Positions 32,780 through 42,391 are shown, counted from the stretch's first letter. The stretch: 64,000 nucleotides of DNA from Variovorax flavidus (GCF_030317145.1 NZ_JASZYE010000003.1:682001-746000), one strand, 5' to 3'. A program made the numbers and translations. The notes: generated from the sequence alone by a model not told the origin.

Positions 32780-35245
32780 ATGAAGAAGATGAAACTCGTG
32801 ATGGTCGGCAACGGCATGGCCGGCGTGCGCACCATCGAGGAACTCCTCAAGATCGAGCCCGACCTCTACGACATCACCGTGTTCGGCGCCGAGCCGCATC
32901 CCAACTACAACCGCATCCTGCTGTCGCCGGTGCTCGCGGGCGAGCAGACGGTCGACGAGATCGTGCTCAACAGCTGGGAGTGGTATGCCGAGAACCACAT
33001 CACGCTGCACGCCGGCAAGAAGGTGGTGGAGGTCGACCGCGTCAAGCGCATCGTGCGCGCCGAGGACGGCACCGAGGCCGCCTATGACCGGCTGCTGATG
33101 TGCACGGGCTCCAATCCCTTCATTCTCCCCGTGCCCGGAAAGGATCTGAAAGGGGTGATCGCCTACCGCGACATCGCCGACACCGACTACATGATCGAGA
33201 CCGCGCGCACGCACAAGAACGCGGTCGTCATCGGCGGCGGCCTGCTGGGCCTCGAGGCCGCCAACGGCCTGATGCTGCGCGGCATGAATGTCACCGTGGT
33301 GCACGTCATGCCCTGGCTGATGGAGCGCCAGCTCGACGACGTGGCCGGCAAGCTGCTGCAGAAGTCGCTCGAGGACCGCGGCCTCAAGTTCCTCATGGGC
33401 GCCCAGACGCAGGACCTGGTCGGCGGCGAAGACGGACGGGTGAAGGCGATCCGCTTCAAGGACGGCACGGAGGTCGCGGCCGACCTGGTCGTGATGGCCG
33501 TCGGCATCCGCCCCAACACCGGGCTGGCCGAGAAGATGCGCCTGCACGTGAACCGCGGCATCGTCGTCACGGACACCATGCAGACCGTGACCGATGCACG
33601 CATCTATTCGGTCGGCGAATGCGCGGCGCACCGCGGCATTGCCTACGGGCTGGTCGCACCGCTCTTCGAACAGGCCAAGGTCGCGGCCAACCACCTCGCG
33701 CATTTCGGGATCGGTCGCTACATGGGCTCGCTGACCTCGACCAAGCTCAAGGTCACCGGCATCGACCTGTTCTCGGCGGGCGAGTTCATGGGCGGCGAGG
33801 GCACCGAGGAGATCGTGATGAGCGACCCCTTCGGCGGCGTCTACAAGAAGCTGGTGATCAAGGACGACAAGCTGGTCGGCGCCTGCCTGTATGGCGACAC
33901 GGTGGACGGAAGCTGGTACTTCAAGCTGCTGCGCGACGGGCGCAGCGTGCACGACATCCGCGACAAGCTGATGTTCGGCGAATCCAACATCGGCGACACG
34001 GGGCACGAGGGCCACAGCAAGGCCGCATCGATGCCCGACGACGCCGAAGTCTGCGGCTGCAACGGCGTCAACAAGGGCACGATCTGCAAGGCGATCAAGG
34101 ACAAGGGACTGTTCACGCTCGAAGAGGTCAAGAAGCACACCAAGGCCAGCGCGTCATGCGGCTCGTGCACCGGCCTGGTCGAGCAGATCCTGATGTTCAC
34201 CGCAGGCGGCGACTACTCGGCCACGCCGAAGAAGAAAGCCGTCTGCGGCTGCACCGACGTGAGCCACCAGGACGTGCGCGATGCCATCCGCAAGGAGCAC
34301 TACCTGACGCACGACGCGGTGTATCGCAATCTCGGCTGGCGCACGCCCAATGGCTGCGCGACCTGCCGCCCGGCCGTCAACTACTACCTGATCTCGACCT
34401 GGCCCAAGGAGGCGAAGGACGATCCGCAGAGCCGCTTCATCAACGAGCGCAGCCACGCCAACATCCAGAAGGACGGAACCTATTCGGTGATCCCGCGCAT
34501 GTGGGGCGGCCACACCACGCCCGATGAACTGCGCCGCATTGCGGACGCGGCGGACAAGTACAAGATTCCGACGGTCAAGGTCACCGGCGGCCAGCGCATC
34601 GACCTGCTGGGCGTGAAGAAGGAAGACCTCGAAGGCGTCTGGAAGGACATCGGCATGCCTTCGGGCTTTGCCTATGCCAAGTCGCTGCGCACGGTGAAGA
34701 CCTGCGTGGGCAGCGAGTGGTGCCGATTCGGCACGCAGGACTCGACGCAGATGGGCAAGGACCTGGAGCGGGCGCTGTGGGCCATGTACTCGCCGCACAA
34801 GGTCAAGCTCGCCGTCTCCGGCTGCCCGCGCAACTGCGCCGAAGCCGGCATCAAGGACGTTGGCGTGATCGGTGTCGACTCGGGCTGGGAGCTCTACGTG
34901 GGCGGCAATGGCGGCATCAAGACCGAAGTCGCGCAGTTTCTCGTCAAGGTGAAGACCGCCGAGGAAGTGATGGAGTTCGCCGGCGCTTTCCTCCAGCTCT
35001 ACCGCGAGGAAGGCTGGTACCTGGAGCGCACGGTGCACTACATCGGACGCGTCGGCCTCGACCACGTGAAGAAGCGGGTCCTCGAAGACGCGGAAGGCCG
35101 CAAGGCACTCTGGGAGCGGCTCCAGTTTGCACTGGATGGCGAGCCCGATCCGTGGTTCGAATCGAGCCAGGCCTCGGTCGATGTGCGCCAGTTCAAGCCT
35201 GTCGCCGTCGTCGACATCACGAGCGCCGCCGCGCATCCGGCCTGA
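32780..35245 (+). CDS. nirB: Assimilatory nitrite reductase [NAD(P)H], large subunit
   Basis: 821 residues. It reduces nitrite to ammonium with siroheme and a [4Fe-4S] cluster. The N-terminus is a FAD/NADH oxidoreductase (VMVGNGMAG, and VVIGGGLLGLEAANGL near residue 150). Two BFD-like [2Fe-2S] regions follow (CGCNGVNKGTIC ... CGSC near 425-465, and CGCTDVSHQDV ... CATC near 490-530). The C-terminal siroheme domain has CVGSEWC and CPRNC. The start at 32780 is preceded by GAAAGG. It heads the nirB-nirD-nasA set. Confidence 0.96.
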   Translation: MKKMKLVMVGNGMAGVRTIEELLKIEPDLYDITVFGAEPHPNYNRILLSPVLAGEQTVDEIVLNSWEWYAENHITLHAGKKVVEVDRVKRIVRAEDGTEAAYDRLLMCTGSNPFILPVPGKDLKGVIAYRDIADTDYMIETARTHKNAVVIGGGLLGLEAANGLMLRGMNVTVVHVMPWLMERQLDDVAGKLLQKSLEDRGLKFLMGAQTQDLVGGEDGRVKAIRFKDGTEVAADLVVMAVGIRPNTGLAEKMRLHVNRGIVVTDTMQTVTDARIYSVGECAAHRGIAYGLVAPLFEQAKVAANHLAHFGIGRYMGSLTSTKLKVTGIDLFSAGEFMGGEGTEEIVMSDPFGGVYKKLVIKDDKLVGACLYGDTVDGSWYFKLLRDGRSVHDIRDKLMFGESNIGDTGHEGHSKAASMPDDAEVCGCNGVNKGTICKAIKDKGLFTLEEVKKHTKASASCGSCTGLVEQILMFTAGGDYSATPKKKAVCGCTDVSHQDVRDAIRKEHYLTHDAVYRNLGWRTPNGCATCRPAVNYYLISTWPKEAKDDPQSRFINERSHANIQKDGTYSVIPRMWGGHTTPDELRRIADAADKYKIPTVKVTGGQRIDLLGVKKEDLEGVWKDIGMPSGFAYAKSLRTVKTCVGSEWCRFGTQDSTQMGKDLERALWAMYSPHKVKLAVSGCPRNCAEAGIKDVGVIGVDSGWELYVGGNGGIKTEVAQFLVKVKTAEEVMEFAGAFLQLYREEGWYLERTVHYIGRVGLDHVKKRVLEDAEGRKALWERLQFALDGEPDPWFESSQASVDVRQFKPVAVVDITSAAAHPA

Positions 35246-35256
35246 GGGGAGCCACC

Positions 35257-35637
35257 ATGAGCGAATGGAAAGTCATCTGCCGCGTCGACGACATCCCCGT
35301 GTTGGGCGCACGTCGCGTGACGCGTCCCGTGGGCGTGGACGTAGCGGTATTCCGCAATGCCGACGATGAGGTTTTCGCGCTGCTCGACCGTTGTCCGCAC
35401 AAGGGCGGACCGTTGAGCCAGGGGATCGTCTTCGGCACCAGCGTGGCCTGCCCCTTGCACAACTGGTCGATCGGCCTCGACGACGGCTGCGCAAAATCGC
35501 CCGACGAAGGCTGCACGCCGCGCTTTGCGGTGAAGGTGGCGGACGGCGTCGTGCATCTGGATGCGGACGAACTGGAATCGCATGCGACCGATCTCGAGCG
35601 CCCGGTCGCCGGCCCCCGGCGCAGCGTCGCGGCCTGA
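35257..35637 (+). CDS. nirD: Nitrite reductase small subunit (Rieske-like)
   Basis: 126 residues. A Rieske [2Fe-2S] fold with both ligand pairs present: CPHKGG (about residue 44-49) and CPLHNW (about 63-68). Many bacterial NirD proteins have lost these ligands, so this one probably binds a cluster. It follows nirB by 11 bp with a GAGGGGAG ribosome site. Confidence 0.94.
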   Translation: MSEWKVICRVDDIPVLGARRVTRPVGVDVAVFRNADDEVFALLDRCPHKGGPLSQGIVFGTSVACPLHNWSIGLDDGCAKSPDEGCTPRFAVKVADGVVHLDADELESHATDLERPVAGPRRSVAA

Positions 35638-35646
35638 GGAAACACC

Positions 35647-38448
35647 ATGAAGGAAACACGTTCGACTTGCCCCTACTGTGGCGTGGGCTGCGGCGTGATC
35701 ATCGAGTCCGATGGCGCACAGATCTCCGGCGTGCGCGGCGACCCGGAGCATCCCGCGAATTTCGGGCGCCTGTGCACCAAGGGCTCGACGCTGCACCTGA
35801 CTGCCAGCGCCGCCGTCACGATGCAGACGCGGCTGCTGCGGCCGATGCAGCGGGCCACGCGCGGCTCCGCGCCCGAAGCGATCGGCTGGGATGGCGCGCT
35901 GGACGTGGCCGTCGAGAAGTTCTCGCAGGTCATCCGTGACCACGGCCCGGACGCGGTCGGCTTCTACGTCTCCGGCCAGTTGCTCACCGAGGACTACTAC
36001 GTATTCAACAAGCTTGCCAAGGGCCTTGTCGGCACCAACAACATCGACACCAACTCGCGCCTGTGCATGAGCAGCGCGGTCGCGGGCTACAAGAAGACGC
36101 TGGGCGCCGACGCCCCGCCCGCCTGCTACGACGACCTGAAGCATGCCGAATGCCTCTTCATCGTGGGCAGCAACACGGCCTGGGCGCATCCGATCCTGTT
36201 CCGGCGCATCGAGGACGCCAAGGCGGCGAATCCGGCCATGAAGATCATCGTGGCGGACCCGCGGCGCACCGACACGGTGGAGATCGCCGACCTCTTCCTG
36301 CCGTTGCAGCCGGGCACCGACGTGATGCTCTTCAACGGCATGTTGCACCTGATGCTCTGGGAAGGCTGGACCGATGCGCGCTACATCGCCGCCCACACCA
36401 GCGGCTTCGACGCGCTCAAGGCCACGGTGCGCGACTGCACGCCCGATCGCGTGGCGCAGGTCTGCGGCATCTCGAAGGAAGACCTGCTGGAGGCGACCCG
36501 GCTCTTCGCGACTTCGGCGGCAACGCTGAGCCTCTACTGCCAGGGCCTGAACCAGTCCTCGTCCGGCACCGCGAAGAATGCCGCGCTGATCAACCTGCAC
36601 CTGGCGACCGCGCAGATCGGCAAACCCGGCGCCGGCCCCTTCTCGCTCACCGGGCAGCCCAATGCCATGGGAGGCCGCGAAGTCGGAGGCCTCGCCAACC
36701 TGCTCTCGGCGCACCGCGATCTCGCGAATCCGCAGCATCGCGCGGAAGTGGCGGCCTTGTGGGGCTTGCCAGACGTTCCCCAGCACCCCGGCAAGACGGC
36801 GGTCGAGATGTTCCAGGCCGCCGCCGACGGCGAGATCCGCGCGCTGTGGATCGCCTGCACCAACCCCGCGCAATCGATGCCCGACCAGGCGACCGTCCGG
36901 CGCGCACTCGAACGCTGCGAGTTCGTGGTGGTGCAGGAGGCCTTTTCGACCACAGCCACCTGCGATTTCGCCGACCTCCTGCTGCCGGCCACCACCTGGG
37001 GCGAGAAGCAGGGCACCGTCACCAACAGCGAACGGCGCATCTCGCGCGTGCGGCCGGCCGTGCCCGCGCCGGGCGATGCGCGCGACGACTGGTCCATCGG
37101 CGTCGCTTTCGCGCGCCGGCTCGAGGAAAGACTGGGCCGCACCGGGACGCTCTTTCCGTATGCCGACGCCGAGTCGGTCTGGAACGAGCACCGCGAATCC
37201 ACCCGCGGGCGCGACCTCGACATCACCGGCATGAGCTACGCGATGCTCGAAGCCGCGCCGCGCCAGTGGCCGCTGCGCGAAGGCGAAACCACCGGCCGCG
37301 TGCGGCTCTACGAAGACGGCATCTTTCCGACACCCGACGGCCGCGCCCGCTTCGTCGACACGCCCTACAAGGCGGTGACGGAGGCACGCGAGGCCCGTTA
37401 CCCCTTCTCGCTCAATACCGGCCGCCTGCGCGACCAGTGGCACGGCATGAGTCGCACCGGCACGCTGGGCCGCCTGTTCGGCCATGCGGCGGAGCCGACG
37501 GTGCAGATGCATCCGCAGGACATGGCGCGCCGCCAGATCGCCGAAGGCGACCTCGTGCACGTGACATCGCGCCGAGGCTCGATCGTGGTGCCCGTCGCGG
37601 CCAGCGCCGAGTTGGGCTTGAGCCAGGCCTTCATCGCGATGCACTGGGGCGGCGAGTACCTGAGCGGCTCGTCCAGCACGGGCAAACGGCTTGCCGGCGT
37701 CAACGCGCTCACGACGCCGAGCTTCTGCCCCGATTCGAAGCAACCCGAGCTCAAGCACGCTGCAGTGAAGATCCTCAAGGCCGAACTGCCCTGGTCGCTG
37801 CTCGCCGCTGCCTGGCTGCCCCAGGACGCGGTGTTGCACACGCTCGCGACGCTGCGCGGCCTGATGCAGGGCTTCCCCTTTGCGAGTTGTGTTCCTTTTG
37901 GCACCGGCGGAGCGCTGGAAGGCAGCGGAGGGGAACGCACCGGCATCCTCTTTCGCGCGGCCGCGCACGAGGCGCCGCCGGACGAATTGCTCGCACAGAT
38001 CGAGGGCCTGCTCGAGCTCGGGGGCGCCCAGACGCTGCGATATGCAGACACCAAGCGCGGACAGCGCCGGGCGGTCCGGCTGGAGCGGGACGGCGCGGAC
38101 GCTCACCTGGAAGGATTTCTGCTCGGGGGCGACACCCGGGCCGAAGCCTGGATCAAGGCACTCCTGCAAGAGCGGCTGCCTGCCCAGGCCTACGGCCGTC
38201 AGCTCTTGCGGCCCGGTGCTGCGGCGCCCGGCGGCGTGGCCACGCGCGGCAAGGTCGTCTGCAGTTGCTTCGGCGTGACGCAGACGGCGATCAACGAGCA
38301 GCTTTGCGCCACCTCCGGCCCCGATGACCAGCGTCTCACGAAGCTCCAGGGTGCACTGAAGTGCGGCACCAATTGCGGCTCCTGCCTCCCCGAACTCAAG
38401 CGGATGGTGCGCGCCAGCGCCCCACCGGCATTGGCGGAGGCGCCGTGA
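35647..38448 (+). CDS. nasA: Assimilatory nitrate reductase, catalytic subunit
   Basis: 933 residues, a molybdopterin-guanine-dinucleotide enzyme that reduces nitrate to nitrite in the cytoplasm. The N-terminus has the [4Fe-4S] motif CPYCGVGCG with the fourth Cys in RLCTKGST (about residue 43). The MGD-binding core follows (SNTAWAHPI, DPRRTDT, GLNQSSSGTAKNAALINLHL). The last 65 residues are a BFD-like [2Fe-2S] domain with CSCFGV and CGTNCGSC. No signal peptide is present. No gene for a separate NADH-dependent partner (NasB type) lies in the cluster. Starts 9 bp after nirD with a GAGGAAA site. Confidence 0.95.
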   Translation: MKETRSTCPYCGVGCGVIIESDGAQISGVRGDPEHPANFGRLCTKGSTLHLTASAAVTMQTRLLRPMQRATRGSAPEAIGWDGALDVAVEKFSQVIRDHGPDAVGFYVSGQLLTEDYYVFNKLAKGLVGTNNIDTNSRLCMSSAVAGYKKTLGADAPPACYDDLKHAECLFIVGSNTAWAHPILFRRIEDAKAANPAMKIIVADPRRTDTVEIADLFLPLQPGTDVMLFNGMLHLMLWEGWTDARYIAAHTSGFDALKATVRDCTPDRVAQVCGISKEDLLEATRLFATSAATLSLYCQGLNQSSSGTAKNAALINLHLATAQIGKPGAGPFSLTGQPNAMGGREVGGLANLLSAHRDLANPQHRAEVAALWGLPDVPQHPGKTAVEMFQAAADGEIRALWIACTNPAQSMPDQATVRRALERCEFVVVQEAFSTTATCDFADLLLPATTWGEKQGTVTNSERRISRVRPAVPAPGDARDDWSIGVAFARRLEERLGRTGTLFPYADAESVWNEHRESTRGRDLDITGMSYAMLEAAPRQWPLREGETTGRVRLYEDGIFPTPDGRARFVDTPYKAVTEAREARYPFSLNTGRLRDQWHGMSRTGTLGRLFGHAAEPTVQMHPQDMARRQIAEGDLVHVTSRRGSIVVPVAASAELGLSQAFIAMHWGGEYLSGSSSTGKRLAGVNALTTPSFCPDSKQPELKHAAVKILKAELPWSLLAAAWLPQDAVLHTLATLRGLMQGFPFASCVPFGTGGALEGSGGERTGILFRAAAHEAPPDELLAQIEGLLELGGAQTLRYADTKRGQRRAVRLERDGADAHLEGFLLGGDTRAEAWIKALLQERLPAQAYGRQLLRPGAAAPGGVATRGKVVCSCFGVTQTAINEQLCATSGPDDQRLTKLQGALKCGTNCGSCLPELKRMVRASAPPALAEAP

Positions 38449-38528
38449 TGATTGCAAACCCTGCTGCGCTTCCGGGCATAAGCGGGCCCGATTTGCGGCA
38501 TAAGGCATGCGGGACAATCCGGACACCC

Positions 38529-39470
38529 ATGGGAATCAGCCAGTACATCAAGGAAATCGGCCGCGGCGCGCGCGGCGCGAAGCCGCTCAACCGCGCGCAG
38601 GCGCTCGACCTGTTCGGTCAGGTGCTGGACGGCACCGTCACCGATCTGGAGATCGGCGCCTTCTGCCTGGCGATGCGCATCAAGGGCGAGACGCCCGAGG
38701 AGATGGCCGGCTTCCTCGATGCGACGCACGAGCGGCTGGCCCGCTTTCCCGCGACCGATCGCCCACTGATCGTTGTGCCCAGCTACAACGGGGCGCGTCG
38801 GCTGCCGGTGCTCACACCGTTGCTGGCACTTCTGCTCGCCCGCGAAGGCTTGCCGGTGCTGGTGCATGGCGCCGCCACGGAATCGACACGGGTGCTGGCT
38901 TCCAACGTGCTCGGCACGCTGGGCGTGCCTGCGCTTGGCGCCGTCCGGCCCATCCGGAACGGCGAAGTCGTCTTCGCGCCCACGGAGCTGCTGAGCCCCG
39001 GCCTCAAGCGCCTGCTGGACGTGCGCCGCGTGGTCGGCCTGCGCAACCCGGGGCACAGTGTCGTGAAGCTGATGCAGCCCGGCGCTGGCACCTGCGTGGT
39101 GATCGGCAGCTACACGCATCCGGCCTATGCGGAGTCGATGGCGGCGACCTTCGAGTTGATGGGCACGACCGCCCTGCTCTCGCGCGGGCTCGAAGGCGAA
39201 AGCGCAGCGGACCCGCGCCGCGTCGCGCAAGTCGACGGCTTCGTGAACGGCCGGCGCGTGGAGCTGCAGGTCCAGCAGCCGGGCACCCAGGCCGAAGTTC
39301 CGGGCCTGCCCAAGGAGATCGACATCGAGACGACCGCCGACTACACGCGGCGCGTGCTCGCTGGCGAGACGCAGGTGCCCGACGCCATCGCCCAGCAGGT
39401 GGCGCAGATCCTGCAATTGGCGCAACTGGCACAAGCAGCGCAAGAACGGCAACAGGTGGAAACCGAATGA
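38529..39470 (+). CDS. ybiB: YbiB-like protein, anthranilate phosphoribosyltransferase (TrpD2) fold
   Basis: 313 residues. The sequence (DLEIGAFCLAMRIKGETPEEMAGFLDAT near the N-terminus, VLVHGAATESTRVLASNVLGTLG near residue 105) matches YbiB, a TrpD-like family whose E. coli member binds nucleic acid and is linked to the SOS response. In betaproteobacteria it often sits between nasA and cobA, as here, without a known role in nitrate use. The start at 38529 fits the family; upstream in-frame codons overlap the nasA gene. It ends in an ATGA overlap with the next gene. Confidence 0.87.
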   Translation: MGISQYIKEIGRGARGAKPLNRAQALDLFGQVLDGTVTDLEIGAFCLAMRIKGETPEEMAGFLDATHERLARFPATDRPLIVVPSYNGARRLPVLTPLLALLLAREGLPVLVHGAATESTRVLASNVLGTLGVPALGAVRPIRNGEVVFAPTELLSPGLKRLLDVRRVVGLRNPGHSVVKLMQPGAGTCVVIGSYTHPAYAESMAATFELMGTTALLSRGLEGESAADPRRVAQVDGFVNGRRVELQVQQPGTQAEVPGLPKEIDIETTADYTRRVLAGETQVPDAIAQQVAQILQLAQLAQAAQERQQVETE

Positions 39471-40255
39471 GCAACCTTTCACATCACGGCAGTTGCACCC
39501 TCGTCGGCGCCGGCCCCGGCGACCCGGAACTGCTCACCATCAAGGCCGTCAAGGCCATCCAGGCCGCGACGGTGCTGCTGGTCGACGACCTCGTCAGCGA
39601 AGAGATCCTGGCCTATGCCCGCCCCGGCGCGCGCATCGTGCACGTGGGCAAGCGCGGCGGCTGCCGCAGCACGCCGCAGGCCTTCATCGAGCGCCTGATG
39701 ATCACGGCAGTGCTCGAGGGCGAGAGCGTTGTGCGCCTGAAGGGCGGCGACCCTTTCATCTTCGGCCGCGGCGGCGAAGAGGTCGAACACCTGCGCGAAG
39801 CGGGCATCGAGGTGCGCGTCGTCAACGGCATCACCGCCGGGCTGGCGGCCGTCACGGCGCTGGGCGTGCCGCTCACGCACCGCGACCACGCGCAGGGCGT
39901 CGTGTTCGTCACCGGCCACGCCAAGACGGGCCATTCGGCCGAGGAACATCCGACCGACTGGCAGCAACTCGCTGCCACCGCACGCGACGCGCGACTCACG
40001 CTCGTGATCTATATGGGCGTCTCCGGCGTCGCGCACATCCAGGACCAGTTGCTTCACGGATTGCCGGGCGAAACGCCGGTGGCCGTGATCCAGCACGCGA
40101 CCCTGCCGCAACAGCGCCACATCGCAACCACGCTTTCCCAACTGCGTGCCGACATCGCGGACGCAGGGCTGGCGAGCCCCTCGGTGATCGTCGTGGGCGA
40201 CGTGCTGCGCGGCCTGGCTGCGGCCGGCCTGCCGGCAACACGTTTCGGCACCTGA
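39467..40255 (+). CDS. cobA: Uroporphyrinogen-III C-methyltransferase (SUMT)
   Basis: 262 residues. It adds two methyl groups to uroporphyrinogen III to give precorrin-2, the precursor of siroheme. VGAGPGDPELLTIKAVKAI, VRLKGGDPFIFGRGGEE and TGHAKTGH are family signatures for SAM and substrate binding. It lacks the CysG oxidase/ferrochelatase part, so another enzyme must finish siroheme. Its place in the nirB cluster makes supply of siroheme to nitrite reductase the likely role. Start codon overlaps the ybiB stop. Confidence 0.94.
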   Translation: MSNLSHHGSCTLVGAGPGDPELLTIKAVKAIQAATVLLVDDLVSEEILAYARPGARIVHVGKRGGCRSTPQAFIERLMITAVLEGESVVRLKGGDPFIFGRGGEEVEHLREAGIEVRVVNGITAGLAAVTALGVPLTHRDHAQGVVFVTGHAKTGHSAEEHPTDWQQLAATARDARLTLVIYMGVSGVAHIQDQLLHGLPGETPVAVIQHATLPQQRHIATTLSQLRADIADAGLASPSVIVVGDVLRGLAAAGLPATRFGT

Positions 40256-40277
40256 TGCGGCTGATGGACATCGCACG

Positions 40278-41516
40278 TTGAGCAGCTTCGACGTCGTCGT
40301 CATCGGCGCGGGTGCCGCAGGCCTGTACTGCGCAGCCCTCGCAGGCCAGCGCGGGCTCAAGGTGCTGCTGCTCGACCACAACGAGCGCATCGCGGAGAAG
40401 ATCCGCATCTCCGGCGGCGGGCGCGCCAACTTCACCAACCGCGACCTGGACGTGCGCGCGCCGCAGCGGCACTTCATCGGCGACAACCCGAACTTCTGCC
40501 GCTCGGCCCTGTCGCGCTACACGCCGCAGCAGTTCATCGAGTTGGTCCAGCGCCACGGCATCGCCTTCCACGAAAAGCACAAGGGCCAGTTGTTCTGTGA
40601 CGGGCCCTCGCAGCAGATCATCGACATGCTGCTGGCCGAATGCGCGGCAGGGAATGTCGCGCACTGGCAGCCCTGCAGCGTGGGCGGCATCGCGTTCTCG
40701 GCGGAAGGCGGCTACGAGGTCGAGACCAGCCGCGGCAGCGTCAAGGCGCCGCGCCTCGTCGTGGCGACCGGCGGGCTCTCCATCCCGCAGATCGGCGCCA
40801 GCGACTTCGGCTACCGGATCGCCGCGCAGTTCGGGCTGCGCGTGGTCACGCCGCGCCCGGCGCTCGTGCCGTTGACTTTCGGCGGCGAAGCCTGGGAACC
40901 GTACGCCGGGCTGGCCGGGCTGGCCCTGCCGGTGCAGATCGAAACCGGCAGCAAGAAGGAGCGGATGAGCTTTCTCGAGGACCTGCTTTTCACGCACCGA
41001 GGCCTCTCGGGCCCCGCCGTGCTGCAAATCTCGAGCTATTGGCGGCCGGGCGCGCCGCTCACGATCGACTTTGCACCCGGGACCGATATCGCTGCCTCGC
41101 TCGGAGAGGCCAAGCAGCGGTCGCGCAAGCGGATCGGCAACGAACTCGCCGCGCTGGTGCCTTCGCGGCTCGCGGACGCCTGGGTCGGGCAGGACGCCGC
41201 CCTGCAGCGGCCGATCAACGAAGCCGCCGACCGCGCCCTGGCCGCGCTGGCGGAGCGCATCACACGCTGGCAGATCACGCCCAGCGGTACCGAAGGTTAC
41301 AAAAAGGCCGAGGTCACGGCGGGCGGCGTCGACACGCGCTACCTGTCGTCGCAAACCATGGAATCGAAGCAGCCCGGCCTGTATTTCATCGGCGAGGTGG
41401 TGGACGTTACCGGGTGGCTGGGCGGCTACAACTTCCAGTGGGCGTGGGCCAGCGCCCACGCTTGCGCCCAGGCACTGGCACTCGACGCCCAAGCTGACGC
41501 TATAATGTCTGGCTAA
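40278..41516 (+). CDS. NAD(P)/FAD-dependent oxidoreductase, HI0933/YhiN family
   Basis: 412 residues, with a TTG start at 40278. The FAD-binding N-terminus (VVVIGAGAAGLYCAALAGQRGLKVLLLD), the family motif ISGGGRANFTNRD (about residue 45-57) and the C-terminal GVDTRYLSSQTMESKQPGLYFIGEVVDVTGWLGGYNFQWAWASG-like end are clear. The physiological reaction of this family is unknown. The promoter of rpsU lies inside its last codons. Confidence 0.88.
   Translation: MSSFDVVVIGAGAAGLYCAALAGQRGLKVLLLDHNERIAEKIRISGGGRANFTNRDLDVRAPQRHFIGDNPNFCRSALSRYTPQQFIELVQRHGIAFHEKHKGQLFCDGPSQQIIDMLLAECAAGNVAHWQPCSVGGIAFSAEGGYEVETSRGSVKAPRLVVATGGLSIPQIGASDFGYRIAAQFGLRVVTPRPALVPLTFGGEAWEPYAGLAGLALPVQIETGSKKERMSFLEDLLFTHRGLSGPAVLQISSYWRPGAPLTIDFAPGTDIAASLGEAKQRSRKRIGNELAALVPSRLADAWVGQDAALQRPINEAADRALAALAERITRWQITPSGTEGYKKAEVTAGGVDTRYLSSQTMESKQPGLYFIGEVVDVTGWLGGYNFQWAWASAHACAQALALDAQADAIMSG
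41478..41506 (+). promoter_or_regulatory. Candidate promoter of rpsU
   Basis: A perfect -10 TATAAT (41501-41506) lies within the last codons of the upstream gene, about 105 bases before the rpsU start. The -35 region (GCACTC at the right spacing) matches poorly, so the promoter is a proposal based mainly on the -10. Confidence 0.5.
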
Positions 41517-41614
41517 CTTTGGCCTCCCCTCAACGGCCTACCCTATTTTCAGTTGAGGAACCCCGGCCCGGGGCCCGATCTTCCCCAGGCCAAATTCAAC
41601 CAACCGATTCTTAA

Positions 41615-41827
41615 ATGACCACCATCCGCGTAAAAGAAAACGAGCCGTTCGACGTCGCGCTGCGCCGCTTCAAGCGCACCATCGAAAAGCTCGGCCTGCT
41701 GACCGACCTGCGTGCCCGCGAGTTCTACGAAAAGCCGACCGCCGAGCGCAAGCGCAAGAAGGCAGCAGCCGTCAAGCGCCACTACAAGCGCGTGCGCAGC
41801 ATGCAGCTCCCCAAGAAGCTGTACTAA
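41615..41827 (+). CDS. rpsU: 30S ribosomal protein S21
   Basis: 70 residues, the complete S21 ([28 protein letters not shown] ... [21 protein letters not shown]). S21 sits near the anti-Shine-Dalgarno end of 16S rRNA and helps initiation. It has its own leader of about 100 bases and a strong terminator before yqeY. Confidence 0.98.
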
Positions 41828-41876
41828 GCACCTGCCGCGTTGGCTTCTGGCCAACGCCCGGTTCAGCAGCTTCCGA

Positions 41877-41913
41877 GCCGCGCCAGGAATACCTGCCGCG
41901 GCTTTTGTTTTTT
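41877..41913 (+). terminator. Terminator after rpsU
   Basis: GCCGCG-C-CAGG, loop AATA, CCTG-C-CGCGGC, then TTTTGTTTTTT. A second hairpin (CGTTGGC/GCCAACG, 41838-41856) lies just before it. Read-through into yqeY is likely, as the two genes are commonly linked. Confidence 0.85.
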
Positions 41914-41936
41914 GACCGCCAGAACGAAAGCCAGCC

Positions 41937-42386
41937 ATGAGTCTCAAGGACCAGATCACCGAAGACATGAAGACCGCGATGCGCGCCAAGGACTCGGAGC
42001 GCCTGGGCACCATCCGCCTGCTGCTCGCAGCGCTCAAGCAGAAGGAAGTCGACGAGCGCATCGAGCTCGACGACGTCGCGGTGGTGGCCGTTGTCGACAA
42101 GATGGTCAAGCAGCGCAAGGACTCGGTCGCCGCATTCACCCAGGGCGGCCGTACCGACCTGGCTGACAAGGAAGCCGCCGAGATCAAGGTGCTGGAGGCC
42201 TATCTGCCACAGCGCATGAGCGCCGACGAGGTGGCTGTCGAGGTCAAGGCCATCGTCGCCGAACTCGGCGCCAAGGGCCCGGGCGACATGGGCAAGGTGA
42301 TGGGCGCCGTCAAGACGCGTCTGGCCGGCAAGGCCGACATGGGCCAGGTCAGCGCCGCGGTGAAGGCCGCGCTCTCGGGCGCCTGA
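41937..42386 (+). CDS. GatB/YqeY family protein
   Basis: 149 residues, the whole family length. SLKDQITEDMKTAMRAKDSERLGTIRLLLAALKQKEVDER and AYLPQRMSADE are typical. The domain resembles the tail of the GatB amidotransferase subunit, but the free-standing protein has no proven role; a link with tRNA or translation is suggested by its fold and its neighbour rpsU. Confidence 0.93.
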   Translation: MSLKDQITEDMKTAMRAKDSERLGTIRLLLAALKQKEVDERIELDDVAVVAVVDKMVKQRKDSVAAFTQGGRTDLADKEAAEIKVLEAYLPQRMSADEVAVEVKAIVAELGAKGPGDMGKVMGAVKTRLAGKADMGQVSAAVKAALSGA

Positions 42387-42391
42387 CGCGC

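Noticed and set aside
35038..38526. 1162-codon open frame on the minus strand opposite nirD and nasA
   Set aside because: NasA on the other strand has all cluster and cofactor motifs; the reverse frame has none.
38449..38528. Promoter between nasA and ybiB (GGGACAAT as a -10)
   Set aside because: The nearest -35-like sequence gives a spacing of 14, which is too short; not reported as a feature.
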